Shown here piece by piece: positions 1 to 8,932 of a stretch of 60,623 bases of DNA. Position 1 is the stretch's first letter. Every line of letters starts with the position of its first letter. The translations under genes were made by a program, and so were the position numbers. A model generated the notes under the pieces. That model searched no databases and was not told the origin of the DNA. It saw only the letters and a list, made by a program, of their open reading frames with translations. Origin of the DNA: Actinomycetales bacterium (GTDB lineage: Bacteria; Actinomycetota; Actinomycetes; Actinomycetales; Microbacteriaceae); contig JAATGV010000033.1 of assembly GCA_015654475.1 (NCBI GenBank), positions 1-60,623 on the forward strand. Direction: 5' to 3'.

Positions 1-353
1 ACTATCCCGAAAAGCGCAGAATGGATGGCCACACGTTCGGTTGCATGCATCCTGGCGGGCGCATCCAAGCCGGCAACATCCAGCGCATCGAAAAGCACGC
101 CGGTGTAGCGCTCAATCGCCTGCATGGTCGGTGACGACGCGATTGCTCGGTTGCGGTCGATCTCCGATTCTCCTCGAGGCCCCAGCTTCAGTGCGGCCAT
201 CGCCCCACGTCTGCTTTTGCTCACCTCGGCGAGCAGTGCGAGCACGGTGCGCCTTGGCGCGGTGAGCCGTTCGAATGACAGTGCGCCAAGATCGAGAGGC
301 TCGCCGATGCCGCCATCCCGCTTCGTCTCTGACGGGGGAAGGAGGATGAGCAT
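1..353 (-). CDS. yaaA: Peroxide stress protein YaaA family, partial (C-terminus beyond window)
   Basis: The minus strand is open from an ATG at 353 to the window edge, giving about 117 residues. The N-terminus begins MLILLPPSETKRDGG, which is the diagnostic start of the YaaA/UPF0246 family (DUF328), a DNA-binding protein that in E. coli limits damage by hydrogen peroxide by keeping free iron low. Further on it reads RGAMAALKLGPRGESEIDRN and AIERYTGVLFDAL, also family-like. The gene leaves the window, so length and integrity cannot be judged. It is divergent from the hydrolase that follows. No strong ribosome binding site is visible upstream. The identification rests on the recognised N-terminal motif. 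Confidence 0.85.
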   Translation of the reverse strand, partial: MLILLPPSETKRDGGIGEPLDLGALSFERLTAPRRTVLALLAEVSKSRRGAMAALKLGPRGESEIDRNRAIASSPTMQAIERYTGVLFDALDVAGLDAPARMHATERVAIHSALFGI

Positions 354-420
354 GGCGTTCAGTAGTTTATCCAGTGCCCCGCTGCGAAGTGTGTTCAATC
401 TGCTGATACTCTCGCAACCA

Positions 421-1257
421 ATGAACTCGAATCCGTATCATTCGCCTGACCCTTCGCTTGAGTCGGGGTATGCCGGACTCAAGCTCGCAATCGGGCAGTG
501 CACGCCCGTGCCCGGGGAGGTTGAGCAGAATCTTTCGTTGATGAAGGGATTGGCGCAGGAAGCCGTCGGGCTGGGTGCCGAAGTGCTCGTGCTTCCTGAG
601 ATGTTCCTCACCGGCTACGCCATCGGTGCCACCCGCGTGCGGCAACTCGCCGAGCCGGTGGATGGGCCCTCTGCCGGTGCTGCGGCCGCAATCGCCCGCG
701 ATCTCGGCATCGCGCTCGTGTACGGCTATCCCGAGCGAGGCGGGTCAGGCGCGGTATACAACTCGGCGGTGTTTGTCAGCGAACGCGGTGACCTGCTGGC
801 GAACTACCGCAAACTTCACCTCTTCGGAGAGCTGGATCGCGAGCAGTTCGCCGTTGCGCATGAGCCGCCTGCTGTCTTCCAGTGGCGTGGCTGGAACATC
901 GGGCTAGCGATCTGTTACGACATCGAGTTTCCCGAAGTTGCACGCTACCTGGCAGAGCAAGGCGTAGACCTGATCTGCGTGCCGACGGCAAACATGGTCG
1001 AGTTCGACACGGTCGCAGAATTACTCGTGCCTGCTCGGGCCATCGAGAATCAGTTGTTCGTCGCATATGCGAACCATGCCGGTGCTGATGCGCGCTTTAC
1101 CTACGGCGGGCTCAGTGTCGTGGCAGGACCGAGTGGTCCTCTCGCGACGGCAGGCCGCGATGCCGAGATGGTGCTGGCAACGCTGAGCCTGCCCAGTCTT
1201 GCCGTGTCCCGCGAGCACAACACGTATCTCTCCGATCGACGCGACGACGTAATCTAG
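421..1257 (+). CDS. Carbon-nitrogen hydrolase (nitrilase superfamily)
   Basis: A 278-residue protein of the nitrilase/amidase fold. All three parts of the Glu-Lys-Cys triad are visible: Glu in VLPEMFLTGY, Lys in NYRKLHLFGELD and Cys in GLAICYDIEFPE. Such enzymes hydrolyse amides or N-carbamoyl compounds in the cytoplasm; the closest subgroup by motif is the aliphatic amidase/omega-amidase-like branch, but the substrate is not predictable. Family similarity begins near Leu-Ala-Ile-Gly at about residue 23. The ATG at 421 is taken as start. An upstream in-frame ATG at 352 has a perfect AAGGAGG six bases ahead, but that sequence is simply the antisense of the conserved LILLPP start of yaaA, so it may be coincidence. 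Confidence 0.85.
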   Translation: MNSNPYHSPDPSLESGYAGLKLAIGQCTPVPGEVEQNLSLMKGLAQEAVGLGAEVLVLPEMFLTGYAIGATRVRQLAEPVDGPSAGAAAAIARDLGIALVYGYPERGGSGAVYNSAVFVSERGDLLANYRKLHLFGELDREQFAVAHEPPAVFQWRGWNIGLAICYDIEFPEVARYLAEQGVDLICVPTANMVEFDTVAELLVPARAIENQLFVAYANHAGADARFTYGGLSVVAGPSGPLATAGRDAEMVLATLSLPSLAVSREHNTYLSDRRDDVI

Positions 1258-1275
1258 GCGGCGCTCGCCTGCATC

Positions 1276-1470
1276 GTCACTGTGACAGGAAAAACGCGCG
1301 GCCGTTGCCGTAGCGTGCATGGGCGTAGATATTTCCTGTCAGAGTGAAGATGTGGCGCGCGCAGCGGCCGATGGTCGCGGAGGAAAAGTTGTCACCGTCA
1401 CTGTGACAGGAAAAAGTGGAGCGTGTTGCTATTGTGGCCTGTGCGCGAGTTTTTCCTGTCACAGTGACGG
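1276..1470. repeat. Two successive palindromic repeat units built on CACTGTGACAGGAAAAA
   Basis: The spacer between the hydrolase and the ABC-F gene holds four copies of one sequence in alternating orientation. Copies at 1395-1415 and 1450-1470 form a perfect 21-base inverted repeat around a 34-base loop. Copies at 1276-1294 and 1331-1347 form the same structure with a 36-base loop and a few mismatches. Each arm itself contains the small odd palindrome GTCACAGTGAC. No open frame of quality lies here. The two genes converge, so the unit may act as a bidirectional terminator, but the repeat of the whole module and the conserved arm suggest a dispersed palindromic element of the REP/MITE kind. 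Confidence 0.75.
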
Positions 1471-1527
1471 AGTGGCAACGGACCTCGTGGCGCGCATGGC
1501 ACAGGTCGAGGGCAGATGCCGACCGGG

Positions 1528-3180
1528 TTACGATGTCGCGGTGACTGCGCCTGCGTTCACTCGCCAATGTTGTGTGAGCCGGACGGTGTCGAGCATGCGC
1601 CGGTCGTGAGTCACAAGCAGCAGCGTGCCGTCATACGATTCGAGGGCCTGCTCAAGCTGCTCGATCGCGACAAGGTCGAGGTGGTTGGTTGGTTCGTCGA
1701 GCACGAGAAGGTTGACTCCGCGTGCCTGCAATAGAGCAAGCCCGGCCCGGGTGCGCTCGCCGGGGGAGAGCTCGTCCGCAGCCCTGCCGACGTGGTCGGC
1801 TTTGAGCCCGAACTTGGCGAGCAACGTGCGCACCTCCGCGGCCGACAAGTCGGGCACCTGTGCAGCAAAACTCGCGATCAGTGTCACGGAGCCGGCAAGC
1901 ACCGCTCTCGCCTGATCGATCTCGCCGACGGCGACGCTTGCGCCAAGGCTCGCCGACCCCTCGTCTGGCCTGGCTTTGCCGAGAAGTAGACGCAAGAGCG
2001 TCGACTTTCCTGCGCCATTCGGACCGGTGATGCCGATGCGGTCTCCTGCGTTGACTTGCAAAGACAAGGGTCCGAGCGTGAAGTCGCCTTGCCGGAGCAC
2101 GGCACCGGTCAGTGTCGAGACCACCGAACTCGATCGTGGCGCGGCGCCAATCGTGAACTGCAGTCGCCACTCCTTGCGCGGCTCGTCCACCTCGTCGAGC
2201 CGCGCAATGCGGCTCTCCATCTGCCGCACCTTTTGGGCCTGCTTTTCACTCGATTCCATCGAGGCGGCCCGGCGGATCTTGTCGTTGTCCGGAGACTTCT
2301 TGATGGCGTTGCGCACGCCCTGGCTCGACCATTCGCGTTGTGTCCGTGCCCGGCGAACCAGGTCGGCCTTCTTTTCTGCGAATTCGTCGTAGGACTCCCG
2401 GGCATGCCTTCGTGCGGTGGCCCTCTCGTCGAGAAATGCGTCGTATCCGCCGCCATATACGCGATGGGTGCCTTGTGCGAGATCGAGTTCGAGCACTTGG
2501 GTAACACTTGAGGCAAGAAATTCACGGTCGTGGCTGACGAGTACGACCCCACCACGTAGCCCTCGGATGAAGCTCTCGAGGCGTTCCAGCCCGTCGAGGT
2601 CCAAATCATTGGTCAGTTCGTCGAGCAGCACGATGTCGAACCGGGACAGCATGAGAGCGCCGAGGCCGACTCTGGCTGCCTGGCCGCCGGACAACGGCGT
2701 CATCATGGCGTCCGCCGAGAGCTCGAGCCCCAAGTCTGCGAGCACGACAGGCAGACGTTCGTCGATGTCTGCGGCCCCGCTCGCCAGCCACCGCTCGAGT
2801 GCACGGGAGTACACGTCGGCCGTATCAGGCCGCCCAAGAGTGGATGGCTCACCGAGAGCCGTGGCCGCAGCATCCATCTCCAGGGTTGCCAGGGCAGTAC
2901 CTGCGCGCCTGGCCACGTACCCGGAGACGGTTTCTCCTGGGATGCGTTCGTGTTCTTGTGGCAGCCACCCCACGAAGGCATCGGCTGGGCTGAGGGAGAC
3001 GCTGCCTTCCAAGGGCGCATCGATACCGGCAAGCAGGCGCAGCAGCGTCGACTTTCCTGCACCGTTGGCGCCGACTACTCCGATGACGTATCCTGGTGCA
3101 ACCACAAGGTCGAGGTCGTGAAAGAGGGTGCGGTGGTCGTGCCCGCCGGCCAGGGCCTTGGCGACGAGTGTTGCGGTCAT
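1528..3180 (-). CDS. ABC-F family ATPase (ribosome-associated, two ABC domains)
   Basis: A soluble 550-residue protein with two ATP-binding cassettes and no membrane segment, the architecture of ABC-F translation factors and target-protection resistance proteins. Domain 1 has Walker A GANGAGKST near residue 37, signature LSGGQAARVG and Walker B DIVLLDELTNDLD. A charged linker with YDEFAEKKADLVRRARTQRE lies between the domains. Domain 2 has GPNGAGKST, signature LSPGERTRAGLALL and LVLDEPTNHLDL. ABC-F proteins bind the ribosomal E site; whether this one is housekeeping or gives antibiotic resistance cannot be told from sequence. The ATG at 3180 is chosen because the first cassette starts right after it; longer in-frame extensions look non-coding. 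DELTND instead of DEPTNH in domain 1 is a mild deviation. Confidence 0.9.
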   Translation of the reverse strand: MTATLVAKALAGGHDHRTLFHDLDLVVAPGYVIGVVGANGAGKSTLLRLLAGIDAPLEGSVSLSPADAFVGWLPQEHERIPGETVSGYVARRAGTALATLEMDAAATALGEPSTLGRPDTADVYSRALERWLASGAADIDERLPVVLADLGLELSADAMMTPLSGGQAARVGLGALMLSRFDIVLLDELTNDLDLDGLERLESFIRGLRGGVVLVSHDREFLASSVTQVLELDLAQGTHRVYGGGYDAFLDERATARRHARESYDEFAEKKADLVRRARTQREWSSQGVRNAIKKSPDNDKIRRAASMESSEKQAQKVRQMESRIARLDEVDEPRKEWRLQFTIGAAPRSSSVVSTLTGAVLRQGDFTLGPLSLQVNAGDRIGITGPNGAGKSTLLRLLLGKARPDEGSASLGASVAVGEIDQARAVLAGSVTLIASFAAQVPDLSAAEVRTLLAKFGLKADHVGRAADELSPGERTRAGLALLQARGVNLLVLDEPTNHLDLVAIEQLEQALESYDGTLLLVTHDRRMLDTVRLTQHWRVNAGAVTATS

Positions 3181-3321
3181 CCATCTATTCTCGCGTATCT
3201 GGGCGCGGGTGGATATGTGGGTGGATGTGTGCGGAGGCGTGGGGGACGTGTTGGCCGCCGATAAGTGGCCTCTCGTTCGTACGCGTGGGTGGCCTGATCG
3301 ATGCCGGCCACCCAGGCAATG

Positions 3322-3373
3322 TTGACTGGAGTAGTTCAGCTGGCTATGCTGGGGATAACCGAAACGTTTCGGT
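3322..3373 (+). promoter_or_regulatory. Promoter with LacI-family operator for the sugar ABC locus
   Basis: TTGACT at 3322-3327 and TATGCT at 3345-3350 are separated by 17 bases, a good sigma-70-type promoter. Directly downstream, 3358-3373 reads ACCGAAACGTTTCGGT, a perfect 16-base palindrome with the central CG typical of LacI/GalR-family operators. It would cover the transcription start. The likely ligand-responsive repressor is the LacI-type gene at 7798-8820. The link of repressor and operator is inference. Confidence 0.8.
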
Positions 3374-3391
3374 AACGACAAAGGAGTCATT

Positions 3392-4729
3392 GTGCCCAAG
3401 AGACCTATAGGCGCGTCGCGCAGGTTTATGAAACTTGCCGCAGCCATCACAGCAATCGCAACAGTCGGCGTGCTCTCAGGATGTGCGTCATCCGACAACG
3501 CGGGAGCGAGCGACGGAGGCCTGCCTTCGGGAGAGCTGCAGATTCTCGTTTCAAGCGCGGACGCATCGGATGCGGCCTTCAAAGCCATCAACGAGGCGTT
3601 CGAACAGAAGTATCCCGACGTGAAGGTGACCTTTTCGTCGGTGTCTAACGACAACTACCCGGCCACGAAGTCCTCACGCCTAACTGCTGCAAACGTTGAT
3701 ATTTTCGTGGTGAAGAACCTTGTGGAGGTGCCAGACTATGCGAAGGATTCGGCATCAGACTATACGCTCTTCGCACAGTCCGGTGGCTTGGTCGATCTCA
3801 CTGACGAGTCGTTCATGTCACGTTTCACACCCACCGTGCTGGATGCACAGGCTATCGGGGGCAGGCACTACGCCATCCCGACAGGGCTGAGCTACTCGAC
3901 CGGCGTCTATTACAACAAGTCCATTTTTGCGAAGTACGGACTTTCCGTGCCGACCACCTGGACTGAACTGCAGAGTGTACTGAGCACGCTGACCGCTCAG
4001 AATGTCACGCCATTCGGAATCGGCGGCAAGGATCTCTGGCCAGCCGGGCTGCCGATGCTTGCCTCGGTTGCCAGCCTCTACCCAACTTTGGAAAGCAAAC
4101 AGGAACTCGCCAAGTCGCTGTGGGAGAACAGCGCCTCGCTTGACTCGGGCCTGCCGCTGACCGTGCTCCAGAAGACACAGACAATTCTGCAGAATACGCA
4201 GAAGAACTTCTCCGGCGCAGGGTACGACGACATTCCGGCGGCGTTTGCCAGGGGCGATTTCGCGATGATGCCGGATGGAACGTGGAACGCGCCAACCATC
4301 AGTACAGCAGTCGATGGGGCGTTCGATATCGGTTTCTTCCCGCTCCCCGTCAGCGACACCGCAGCCGACAACCAGTTCCTGAACGGCAAGATCGAGTTGC
4401 AGCTCGGGCTCGCATCCTCAACGAAGAACAAGACTGCCGCACTCGCGTGGCTGGATTTCTTCAGCGATCCCGTCAACTACACCACTTTCGTCGAAAAATC
4501 AGGTTTTTCCCCAGCAGAGCCGAACATTGAGAGCAGCGCTTTCCTGAAGTCGATTGAGCCATACACCTCGACATACCAGCCGGCATGGGATGTGGTGTGG
4601 ATCGCCAACAACAAGGCGGGTGAGGATGCGGTCTACCCGTTCAACTACCCTGCTCTTGCTCCGCTTGGGTCAAGCACGGCCGATGAGGCGGCCCAGTCTG
4701 CCCAGAATGCCTGGAAGGCAGCCTTCTAA
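3392..4729 (+). CDS. Sugar ABC transporter substrate-binding lipoprotein
   Basis: A 445-residue family 1 extracellular solute-binding protein. The signal peptide carries RRF, a hydrophobic stretch and the lipobox LSGC with Cys at about residue 31, so the mature protein is anchored to the outer face of the membrane. Inside are the family-typical segments AFEQKYPDVKVTF, GLSYSTGVYYNKSIFAKYGL and ARGDFAMMPDGTW. The GTG start at 3392 follows AAAGGAG. It heads a locus with two permeases and a GH130 enzyme, so a mannose-containing oligosaccharide is a reasonable ligand, but this is inferred only from context. No dedicated ATPase is encoded nearby; a shared MsiK-like ATPase elsewhere is usual in actinobacteria. 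Confidence 0.93.
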   Translation: MPKRPIGASRRFMKLAAAITAIATVGVLSGCASSDNAGASDGGLPSGELQILVSSADASDAAFKAINEAFEQKYPDVKVTFSSVSNDNYPATKSSRLTAANVDIFVVKNLVEVPDYAKDSASDYTLFAQSGGLVDLTDESFMSRFTPTVLDAQAIGGRHYAIPTGLSYSTGVYYNKSIFAKYGLSVPTTWTELQSVLSTLTAQNVTPFGIGGKDLWPAGLPMLASVASLYPTLESKQELAKSLWENSASLDSGLPLTVLQKTQTILQNTQKNFSGAGYDDIPAAFARGDFAMMPDGTWNAPTISTAVDGAFDIGFFPLPVSDTAADNQFLNGKIELQLGLASSTKNKTAALAWLDFFSDPVNYTTFVEKSGFSPAEPNIESSAFLKSIEPYTSTYQPAWDVVWIANNKAGEDAVYPFNYPALAPLGSSTADEAAQSAQNAWKAAF

Positions 4730-4752
4730 CAACATATATCCCCTCGCATGTG

Positions 4753-4789
4753 GGGTTCGCGACGTGGCGTGTCGTCGCGCCGCGAACCC
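4753..4789 (+). other. Intercistronic stem-loop between binding protein and permease genes
   Basis: GGGTTCGCG at 4753-4761 pairs perfectly with CGCGAACCC at 4781-4789 around a 19-base loop. There is no clear T tract, so it is more likely an mRNA-stabilising or attenuating hairpin than a full terminator. Such a structure would explain high expression of the binding protein relative to the permeases. Confidence 0.65.
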
Positions 4790-4818
4790 TGCCCTTCCTT
4801 TGGAAAGCGGAATTTCAC

Positions 4819-5736
4819 ATGTCCAAACCGATCTCCTATCCGTTCCCATCGCGTGCGCCCATGCGACTGACATTCATTATTGGCATGAGTGTGCTCACCG
4901 TCTTCGGATTCGTGCCCGCGATCGGGGTGCTCGTCGTCTCATTCACCAATCTCCGAGGACTTCCCTACCTTCCCGTGAACTGGGTGGGCATTCAGAACTA
5001 CCTCGATTTCTTCTCGCCGGCGAAGATCGGCGACAGCATGAATGCGCTTCGGAACACCGTAGTCTTCGCTGGGTTCAGCACCGTACTTCAGATCGCACTG
5101 TCGCTAGGCATTGCGCTCTTGCTGAACAAGAAAATCCCTGGTCGTAACTTCTATCGTGCCGTCGTGTTCATGCCTACTGTGCTCGGGGTCACGGTTACTG
5201 CCTTGATCTGGTCGCTCATGTTCAATACCAGCGGCGGTCCGGCGGCGTCGGTGTTGAGCTGGTTCGGAACGGACTCGGCCTTTTTCGGAGATCCGAACCT
5301 GGCCCTCGCCCTGGTGATCCTCGTCCAGGTGTGGATGGTCGTCGGCGTTTCCGTGATCATCTTTTTAGCTGGGCTCCAATCCATTCCCGCGGAGCTTTAT
5401 GAAGTGGCCGAAATCGATGGAGCGTCTGCGTGGCAGCGCTTCCGGTACGTGACCATGCCCATGATGGCCCCTTCCGTTACGGCGAACGTCTTACTGGGAG
5501 TCGTCAACGCGCTGCAAAGCTATCAGCTCACCTATGTTCTGACCGGCCCGAGCAACAAGTCGACGCAGGTGCTTTCCTTGCTGCTGTATGTGCAGGGTTT
5601 CGGCGCAAAATCTGGAACAACGCTTTCGCAGTCTCAGGGTTATGCGGCTGCAATATCCATCATTCAATTCGTACTCGTGGGTGTGATCACGTTGATCACA
5701 CTCTGGTACCTGCGTAAGAGGGAGGCAAGGCTGTGA
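4819..5736 (+). CDS. Sugar ABC transporter permease (MalF/UgpA-like)
   Basis: A 305-residue integral membrane protein with about six hydrophobic segments. The cytoplasmic EAA loop that docks the ATPase is visible as ELYEVAEIDGASAWQRFRYVTMPMM in two adjoining parts. The ATG at 4819 (MSKPISYPF) is preferred; an in-frame start further upstream would run through the intercistronic hairpin. The stop overlaps the next gene by four bases. It forms the membrane channel with the following permease and is served by the lipoprotein upstream. Confidence 0.9.
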   Translation: MSKPISYPFPSRAPMRLTFIIGMSVLTVFGFVPAIGVLVVSFTNLRGLPYLPVNWVGIQNYLDFFSPAKIGDSMNALRNTVVFAGFSTVLQIALSLGIALLLNKKIPGRNFYRAVVFMPTVLGVTVTALIWSLMFNTSGGPAASVLSWFGTDSAFFGDPNLALALVILVQVWMVVGVSVIIFLAGLQSIPAELYEVAEIDGASAWQRFRYVTMPMMAPSVTANVLLGVVNALQSYQLTYVLTGPSNKSTQVLSLLLYVQGFGAKSGTTLSQSQGYAAAISIIQFVLVGVITLITLWYLRKREARL

Positions 5737-6626
5737 GCACCACAACTTCTGCCCAATCACGTGTCACTGCTATGGGCAATCCGGTGGAGCGGCAGAAATC
5801 TGGTCGCCGCAATCGCCCGCGTCGCCATGCCTCCGTCGGGGTGTGGATAAGCGTTGCCGTCATTCTCATCGTTTTTCTGTTCCCCATCCTGTATTTGTTC
5901 AACACGGCTTTGAAAACACAGACGGAGTTCTTGACCGATCCTGTGGGGATCACGACAGACCCGCAATGGGGGAACTTCTTGGTGGCTTGGAACCAAGGAA
6001 ACTTCAGCTCGTACATATTCAATAGCTTGCTATATACGTTGGTGGGTTCCGCCATCGGCACGTTCATATCGCTGGTGATTGGATTTCCTGTCGCTCGCGG
6101 CTACCTCCGGGGCACGCGCTTGTGGACATTCATATTTGCGCTTGTACTCTTCCTGCCGAATGCGCTCATTACCCAGTTCCAGTTGTTGCTTCGACTGAAC
6201 CTGTACGACAGCAGGTTGGGATACATCTTGATGGTCGGCGTGGGCGTCGGTATCGGTCCACTTTTGTTCAGTGGGTTCGTCAAGTCGATTCCGCTCGAGC
6301 TCGATGAGGCAGCCGCAATCGATGGCGTCGGGTACTGGCGCTATTTGTTTCGTTTTGTTTTTCCCCTCGCAAAGCCAGCGCTTGCAACGATTTTCATTTT
6401 GCAGGCGGTGTGGATTTGGAATGAGATTGTGCTTGCCACGGTTCTGCTCTCTGACCCGGCGAAGTTCCCGGTAACCGTCGGGCTTTATTCGTTCAAGGGA
6501 ACTTACTCGAACCAATGGCCATTGCTGGCTGCTGCAACCTTCATCGTCGCGCTTCCGCTGATGATTGGATACGTCTTCATTCAAAAGTATCTGGTAAATG
6601 GTGTGTTGGGCGCGGTTAAAGGATGA
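5733..6626 (+). CDS. Sugar ABC transporter permease (MalG/UgpE-like)
   Basis: A 297-residue membrane protein, second half of the importer channel. Six hydrophobic segments are evident, the first near residues 34-55. The EAA loop reads ELDEAAAIDGVGYWRYLFRF followed by FPLAKPAL, exactly the binding-protein-dependent transport family pattern. GTG start in a GTGA overlap with the first permease, preceded by GGGAGG. The N-terminus is a basic 30-residue cytoplasmic tail rich in Arg and Gln. Confidence 0.92.
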   Translation: MSTTTSAQSRVTAMGNPVERQKSGRRNRPRRHASVGVWISVAVILIVFLFPILYLFNTALKTQTEFLTDPVGITTDPQWGNFLVAWNQGNFSSYIFNSLLYTLVGSAIGTFISLVIGFPVARGYLRGTRLWTFIFALVLFLPNALITQFQLLLRLNLYDSRLGYILMVGVGVGIGPLLFSGFVKSIPLELDEAAAIDGVGYWRYLFRFVFPLAKPALATIFILQAVWIWNEIVLATVLLSDPAKFPVTVGLYSFKGTYSNQWPLLAAATFIVALPLMIGYVFIQKYLVNGVLGAVKG

Positions 6627-6707
6627 GGTAGGCCGTCTCATTCGGCTTCGTGCCTTTCCATACCCACTTTCTTTGATCTACAACACCACATCATTACGGA
6701 GAAAACA

Positions 6708-7769
6708 ATGACTTCGCTTCCCAATATCAATTTCACGCGCCTCGGAACTCTCATGGAAATCGAACCAGGAAATGCCCTCGAAGAGGAGGGGGTACTCAAC
6801 CCGGCGACCGCTCGTGGAGCGGATGGGAGCCTTTACCTCTATCCGCGGCTTGTTGGGCGCGGAAATCGGTCATGCATCGGTCGTGCCAAAGTGGTGTTCG
6901 AAGACGGCGTCCCTGCGAAAGTCGAGCGGCTCGGCGTTGCTCTTGCCGTGGAGGAGGGCTGGGAGCACGGCCGCAACCATGGTGGCGTCGAAGACCCAAG
7001 AATCACATGGATTGAGACGCTTGGCCTGCACATCATGACTTATGTGGCGTTTGGCCCGATCGGGCCTCGTCCCGCGATAGCTGTGTCCGAAGACGGTGTC
7101 GGCTGGAGGCGGATCGGGCCGCTGCATTTCGGATATGAGGAGCACCTGGACACCGACCTCAATCTCTTCCCGAATAAGGACGTCGTCTTCTTCCCCGAGG
7201 TTGTCTCGGATCCGAAGGGTGAACCAAGCCTGGCGATGCTGCATCGTCCTATGTGGGACGTGAGCTATGTCCGCTGGCCGGAAGACGCACCTTTGCCAAC
7301 CGGAACTACCGACAGCCGGCCAGGCATCTGGATATCGTATGTGCCCATCGCGGCCGTTCGTGCTGATATCCGCGCACTTACGACGGCATACGGGCACCGG
7401 CAAGTTGCCATCCCAGAATTCGCCTGGGAGGAAGCGAAGATCGGCGCGGGGCCCGCGCCGTTGAGAATCCCTGAGGGCTGGCTGGTTATCCATCATGGTG
7501 TGACTGGTGTGATTGAGGGAGATGGCTTTGCCCCGCAGAAAGATGTGCGCTACGAGGCGGGTGCGATTCTTCTTGACGCCAATGATCCATCACGAGTATT
7601 GGCCCGGAGCGCGCAGTCGTTGATGGCTCCCGAAACGGAACAGGAGACTAACGGCACCGTGGCGAACGTGGTCTTCCCAACCGCCATTGAGACGATCGGC
7701 GGGGAACACTTTGTGTTCTACGGAATGGCAGATACACACATCGGAGTGGCCAAGCTCAGTATCGGATGA
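6708..7769 (+). CDS. Glycoside hydrolase family 130 enzyme (mannoside phosphorylase or beta-1,2-mannosidase)
   Basis: A 353-residue cytoplasmic protein with the GH130 five-bladed propeller signature. HGGVEDPRIT near residues 91-100 carries the conserved Asp (about D96) used as general acid; NPATARG, YPRLVGRGNR and GWLVIHHGV are other family blocks. GH130 members act on beta-mannosides, either by phosphorolysis giving mannose 1-phosphate or by hydrolysis; the two cannot be separated here without aligning phosphate-binding residues. The gene follows the sugar importer on the same strand after 81 bases and is followed by the convergent LacI gene, so it probably acts on the imported oligosaccharide. 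Confidence 0.88.
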   Translation: MTSLPNINFTRLGTLMEIEPGNALEEEGVLNPATARGADGSLYLYPRLVGRGNRSCIGRAKVVFEDGVPAKVERLGVALAVEEGWEHGRNHGGVEDPRITWIETLGLHIMTYVAFGPIGPRPAIAVSEDGVGWRRIGPLHFGYEEHLDTDLNLFPNKDVVFFPEVVSDPKGEPSLAMLHRPMWDVSYVRWPEDAPLPTGTTDSRPGIWISYVPIAAVRADIRALTTAYGHRQVAIPEFAWEEAKIGAGPAPLRIPEGWLVIHHGVTGVIEGDGFAPQKDVRYEAGAILLDANDPSRVLARSAQSLMAPETEQETNGTVANVVFPTAIETIGGEHFVFYGMADTHIGVAKLSIG

Positions 7770-7797
7770 TTGGCGTCCTCTAAAGGCGCACTGGCGC

Positions 7798-8820
7798 TCA
7801 CAGGTGGCGCCGGCCTGTCGACCCGCGCACCATCAGTTCGACGTCGGAAACGCGAGAATCTGAGACCGGACGATGCTCGATCAAGTCGATGAGCAGGCGG
7901 GCCGATTCTGCAGCGATCGCCCGGGGGGTGGTTTTGAGAGTGGTGAGATTCGGGCGAACGTAGTTTCCGAGTTGGATGCCGTCGTACCCTGCTACAGAGA
8001 TGTCACGGGGCACGGCGAAGCCTTCATCCTGAACCTGAGCCAGGAACCCCAGCGCCATTAGGTCATTTGCGCAGAATACGGCTGTGGCTGGCTGGAGAGA
8101 GTGGGCCATCGCTGCGGCGGCACGTTGCCCACTCTCATAAGTGAAGTCGCCCTCGTAAACCGCCCCGCCGTCTTGTCCTGATTCGTGGAGGGCGGCAAGC
8201 CATGCAGTGCGGCGTTGCCTGCTGTGCACATATTGGTGAGGGCCGGCAACATGGACGAAGTTGGTATGCCCGTTGTCGACGAAATACCTGACAAGCTGGC
8301 GGATCGCATTCTCGCCACTTTGGCGCACTGCGACGAACGGGAAATCCCCCTCGTCTGGGTTGAGTGCAACAGCAGGCAGCTGTAGCTCGCGCAAGAGATC
8401 GATGCGATAGTCGTCGATTTCGATTTCCGAGAGGAAGACTCCGTCAACTCTCCTGTCTGCTGCGAGTTGACGATATCGCTGTTCGGTGTCTGCTTTGTCT
8501 CGTCCCATCTCGAGCACAAGTGCGTACCCGCATGAGCTGAGCACGGCCTCCACCCCGCCGATGAAGCTCGCGAAGAAGGGGTCGGTCTCGAGGATTTCGG
8601 GTATCCGCTCAACGACGAGACCAACGGCGAAAGATTTCTTTGACGACAGGCTCCGTGCGCGGAGGGAGGGTTTGAACCCGAGCTCGCTTGCGACCTGTTT
8701 GACCCGAACTCGAGTCTCCTCTGAGACGCCTGCGCGATCATTGAGTGCGGCGGACACGGAGCTGATGGCGACTCCAGCTTGCGCGGCCACATCAACAATG
8801 GTGACGCGTTTATTCGACAT
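7798..8820 (-). CDS. LacI-family transcriptional regulator
   Basis: A 340-residue repressor. The N-terminal helix-turn-helix reads VTIVDVAAQAGVAISSVSAAL, followed by the hinge helix SLRARSLSSKKS and a periplasmic-binding-protein-like effector domain ending in ARLLIDLIEHRP. It lies convergent with and next to the sugar locus and most likely binds the palindrome at 3358-3373. The ATG at 8820 gives the canonical family N-terminus. The effector is expected to be a sugar or sugar phosphate. Confidence 0.93.
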   Translation of the reverse strand: MSNKRVTIVDVAAQAGVAISSVSAALNDRAGVSEETRVRVKQVASELGFKPSLRARSLSSKKSFAVGLVVERIPEILETDPFFASFIGGVEAVLSSCGYALVLEMGRDKADTEQRYRQLAADRRVDGVFLSEIEIDDYRIDLLRELQLPAVALNPDEGDFPFVAVRQSGENAIRQLVRYFVDNGHTNFVHVAGPHQYVHSRQRRTAWLAALHESGQDGGAVYEGDFTYESGQRAAAAMAHSLQPATAVFCANDLMALGFLAQVQDEGFAVPRDISVAGYDGIQLGNYVRPNLTTLKTTPRAIAAESARLLIDLIEHRPVSDSRVSDVELMVRGSTGRRHL

Positions 8821-8932
8821 CTCATTCTCCTAAACGCCCGTGCCCCACCCGTACGATCTCAGTGTATCCAGAATCGTGGGTCTGACCCCGTAGGCAGTTC
8901 GGTTCAAAGACCATAGTGCTCTCGACTTTCGG

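Noticed and set aside
1276-1470. CRISPR-like repeats
   Set aside because: Alternating orientation, only four arms and no uniform spacers; it is a pair of inverted repeats.
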